Shown piece by piece: positions 29,404-32,500 of a stretch of 32,500 bases of DNA (the stretch's first letter is position 1; each line of letters begins with the position of its first letter). The stretch spans positions 8,850,365 to 8,882,864 of the forward strand of contig OY718806.1 of NCBI GenBank assembly GCA_963070105.1, in the 5' to 3' direction. The notes beneath the pieces are model-generated. The model saw only the letters and a list, made by a program, of their open reading frames with translations, was not told the DNA's origin and made no database searches. The DNA comes from Litomosoides sigmodontis. Lineage: Eukaryota; Nematoda; Chromadorea; Rhabditida; Onchocercidae. The translations under genes were made by a program, and so were the position numbers.

Positions 29404-31849
29404 AAAATAAATGCTATCAGAAAAAAGGTACAGTATGCCAGCACCTCTCTGATACTGTAACATTTAATAGTACTACAATTAATTAGTACATTAAACGTAT
29501 TTTTAAAATTACAAAAATCTCCACTACATTTGCTAAATATATTTGAGAAAAAAAAAGAAATTGGAAGGAAAGAATTTTCAATGCATTTTTTTTATTGAAT
29601 TAAATTTCATCTTTTTTTCAAAAACTAATAAAGCAAATTGATAAATGAGATTGACAGTGCTATTAGTAGCTACAAAAATTGCATTATTATCTGAAATTAG
29701 CATTAATCTTATTGGCAATGATAATTTTGAATTTTTTTTCTGTATCTTTGTTTATTTGCAGTGAACATTTTCATTTATTTCTCGTTTGAGATTAGATGCG
29801 AAACAAGTTATAAATGAATGTGCAAAGCTTGTTTAAATTTTCATCTAAATCATCGAAAAAAAATTTACCTAGTTTTTTTTGGTGTATTTGAATTAAAAAA
29901 AGAAAAGAATGTATTTAATAAGCCAAGAAGATGAGATAATATTTAAAAAAAAATGCAATTAAAAGAGAACGGAAGCTTAAAGAGTTGCAATGTTAGGAGA
30001 AGCAATTTTAGAAAATTGAAATATTTTCGTTCCTTTTCTTTTCCTCTCCACTTTTCATTTCATGTTTTTTTTTAATCGTAAGAGTGATTAAAATATCTGA
30101 CTGTTAGGAAGGGAAGATGTGATAGTGAAAGATGGCAGATGAGGAATGTGACAGTGGTGAATGATAATTATAATGTTCAATGTTGAGCTAATAGAAATTT
30201 TAAATTTTACACATTTTGAGGCATGCCAGTTGTATTAGTGATGTGATTGAATACGTGAAATAATCGAATTTTTTTTTCCCACTGTAATTACACAAACATT
30301 AACACAATTACAACTTATTACTTGCTTTACGGCAATAATTTCGTTTAATTCAATGTTGGGAGAAAAAAGAAGCTATTTGTTTATTTATTTATTTTTTTGA
30401 ATGAAACAGTCATCAATTGGCATTTAACATTTTTATGTCAGAAAAAAAAATTCCTGTAAGAAATTTATTACAATAATTTCAAAAAAGAAAACAAAAATGA
30501 AGTAATCAATTGAGCTGTGATTGAAACCGTCGATAACTTCAATAAATTAAGCAAAATAATTTCATAGGTGATAATAATTAGGTGATAATAATTACATCAA
30601 ATTTTTAAACGAACAATTTACTCCATTATTATTATTTTGAGAAGCTAACTCAAGTAATTCATATGAAAATGATAAATATATTCCGGTTTTTTTTGGAGTT
30701 AAAGAAAGATAACAAATGCAACTTTCAAATTTCCAATAATCCAAAGAGGAATCAAACATTTGAAAAAGTGGAAAAGCAAAAATAATAGGAGGAATAAATG
30801 CATGGAAATCGATAAATTAATAATTAGCTCTCATTTGATTAGATATCATCAAATAGCAAATGGAAAAAAGAACTTAAATTTTGTATTTTTCAACAAACTT
30901 TGCAGCAAATCTCAGTTCAAATGAAAATTTCACTAAATTTTGTCATTCTCAGTGAGATAGGCTTTTTAATTGCGCGACGCTTTCAGAATCTCACTGATAA
31001 ATTTTACATTGAAATTAATTTGATGATAGATTTTCATGCCTGCAAGTCTAACAGATGTAAAGTGAATGGATTTTTAAACTACGTAAAATACGTAAAACTT
31101 TCGGGGAATGCATGAAAACGTTGAACTTCCTCTCATTCCTCCACAGTTACACAAAACAAAAACGACACAAAAAAAACAAAGAAAAGAGAAAGAAAAAAAA
31201 TGGAATAATGAGAAAAGAAAAGAAGGAAAAAGGCAATTTACATTTAGCACTTATTTTAAGACAGCAATTTTGCGATAAGAGAAAAAACAGGAATGATAAG
31301 CAGAAAGTGTCGGTAAGAGAGAATACATTGTCAATTAATTTAGCTAGTTGTATTTAGCTGAAAACAACAATAGCAAACAACGAAGAAGAAAAAACAGAAA
31401 GATAGATCTTTTTCGGAAACGAAAAGATGAAAAAACGAACAAGGCATTTATGAGAAAAATGGAACAGAAAATGAAAAGCTGAATTTAAAAATAAAGAAGT
31501 GATAAAAAAAAAATATATAGCATAATTTGTTAATGATGCATAAGATTTCAAATTTCAAATTTAAAATGTGATCAATAAATTCTACAAGAAAAAAGAGGAA
31601 GAGAAAAAAGTAAAGATGCAGTATTTGTAGTGCACTAGCAACAGAAGGCGAAGACGAATGATAACTTTTCGTGGATTTCTTCAACAAAGACGAAAAAGAC
31701 AACAACGAAAGCAGGGATTGGTAAATTCGCGGATCATTTTCATGCAAAATATTAAACGTTGCTTTTGGCAAGTAAAGATATCACTCGCTTTATAAGTTAG
31801 TGATTGATAACAACAAGCATCCGCTCTGTCATCAACAATTAGCAATACC

Positions 31850-32140
31850 AATAAATAATAATAATAATAGTGATAATAATAATTAATAATAATAACAAAC
31901 AGCAATAGCAAATAACAGGTACAATAATGAATGGCAAATAAATAATAACAATAATTAATAATAACAAATCCGTGGATTCCGTAGATCATTTAGCAAAAAA
32001 CAGTAAATAATAATTTCCAAATATTTTAGTTGCAGTAGGAACAGTAATGTAATAATAATAACAATAATACAGTAATAATAATTAATAATAATAATAATAA
32101 CAACAATAATACAGTAATAATAATAATAATAAATAATAAA
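31850..32140. repeat. Degenerate AAT-rich repeat zone
   Basis: Many AATAAT blocks interrupted by CAG, CAA and GTG words. It leads directly into the AGT/AGC array and looks like its diverged ancestor or older edge. Confidence 0.85.
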
Positions 32141-32269
32141 AGTAGCAGTAGCAGCAGCAGTAGCAGCAGCAGCAGTAGCAGTAGCAGTAGCAGTAGCAGT
32201 AGCAGTAGCAGTAGCAGTAGCAGTAGCAGTAGCAGTAGCAGTAGCAGTAGCAGTAGCAGTAGCAGTAGC
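32141..32269. repeat. AGT/AGC mixed triplet array
   Basis: Starts with irregular AGC runs, then becomes a regular AGTAGC hexamer repeat. The sharp phase boundary with the pure AGT run at 32270 suggests separate expansions. Confidence 0.97.

Positions 32270-32500
<231 letters not shown>

Larger units (their letters stand above)
28141..31849. other. AT-rich gene-poor DNA with simple repeats
   Basis: No supported exon on either strand. It contains poly-A and poly-T runs, a palindromic T9-A16 block near 29181-29205, GA and TG microsatellites, and a tandem pair of AGGTGATAATAATT near 30566-30594. From about 31150 to 31480 the plus strand is strongly purine-rich. Confidence 0.6.

Overview
The window looks like nuclear DNA of a nematode, probably a clade III (spirurid/filarial) worm. 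It is very AT-rich, has short GT-AG introns with TTTCAG- or TTTTAG-type acceptors, and carries one long intron-rich plus-strand gene whose protein follows the layout of Caenorhabditis WNK-1. Assignment to the filarial group is an inference from composition and gene character, not proven. I see no bacterial operon, tRNA, rRNA or CRISPR array.

Layout. Positions 1-7259 are AT-rich intergenic DNA. They hold a 14-bp minisatellite (489-1076), an uninterrupted AAT array of about 1.34 kb (3008-4348), and a more GC-rich, possibly repeat-derived island (about 5160-6240). Positions 7260-26052 hold a WNK (with-no-lysine) Ser/Thr kinase gene. I reconstructed it as 27 coding exons with matching reading phase at every junction, giving a predicted protein of 1643 residues. 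The first two exons are the least certain; exons 3-27 chain without any phase conflict. Exons 6-12 encode the kinase domain, exon 13 the first CCT-like domain, exons 15-17 the second, exon 19 an RFxV motif for docking SPAK/OSR1 (GCK-3) kinases, and exons 24-26 a C-terminal coiled coil. Intron 1 is 4.6 kb and holds several islands that look coding on the minus strand, so a nested gene is possible. Positions 26053-32500 are mostly non-coding. They contain a phase-consistent pair of minus-strand exons (26630-26942) that may be the 3' end of a convergent gene, then an AT-rich stretch with simple repeats, and finally an AGT/AGC array that runs off the right edge.

How it works. WNK kinases are chloride- and osmolality-sensitive kinases. 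They phosphorylate the SPAK/OSR1 family (GCK-3 in nematodes), which in turn controls cation-chloride cotransport and ClC channels. The window encodes the kinase core, its chloride-sensing DLG motif, its CCT-like domains and its downstream-kinase docking motif in one protein. The notable unresolved items are the possible nested and convergent minus-strand genes, a splice junction readable as either GT-AG or GC-AG with the same protein, a possible kinase-less start before exon 17, and three very long low-complexity arrays.
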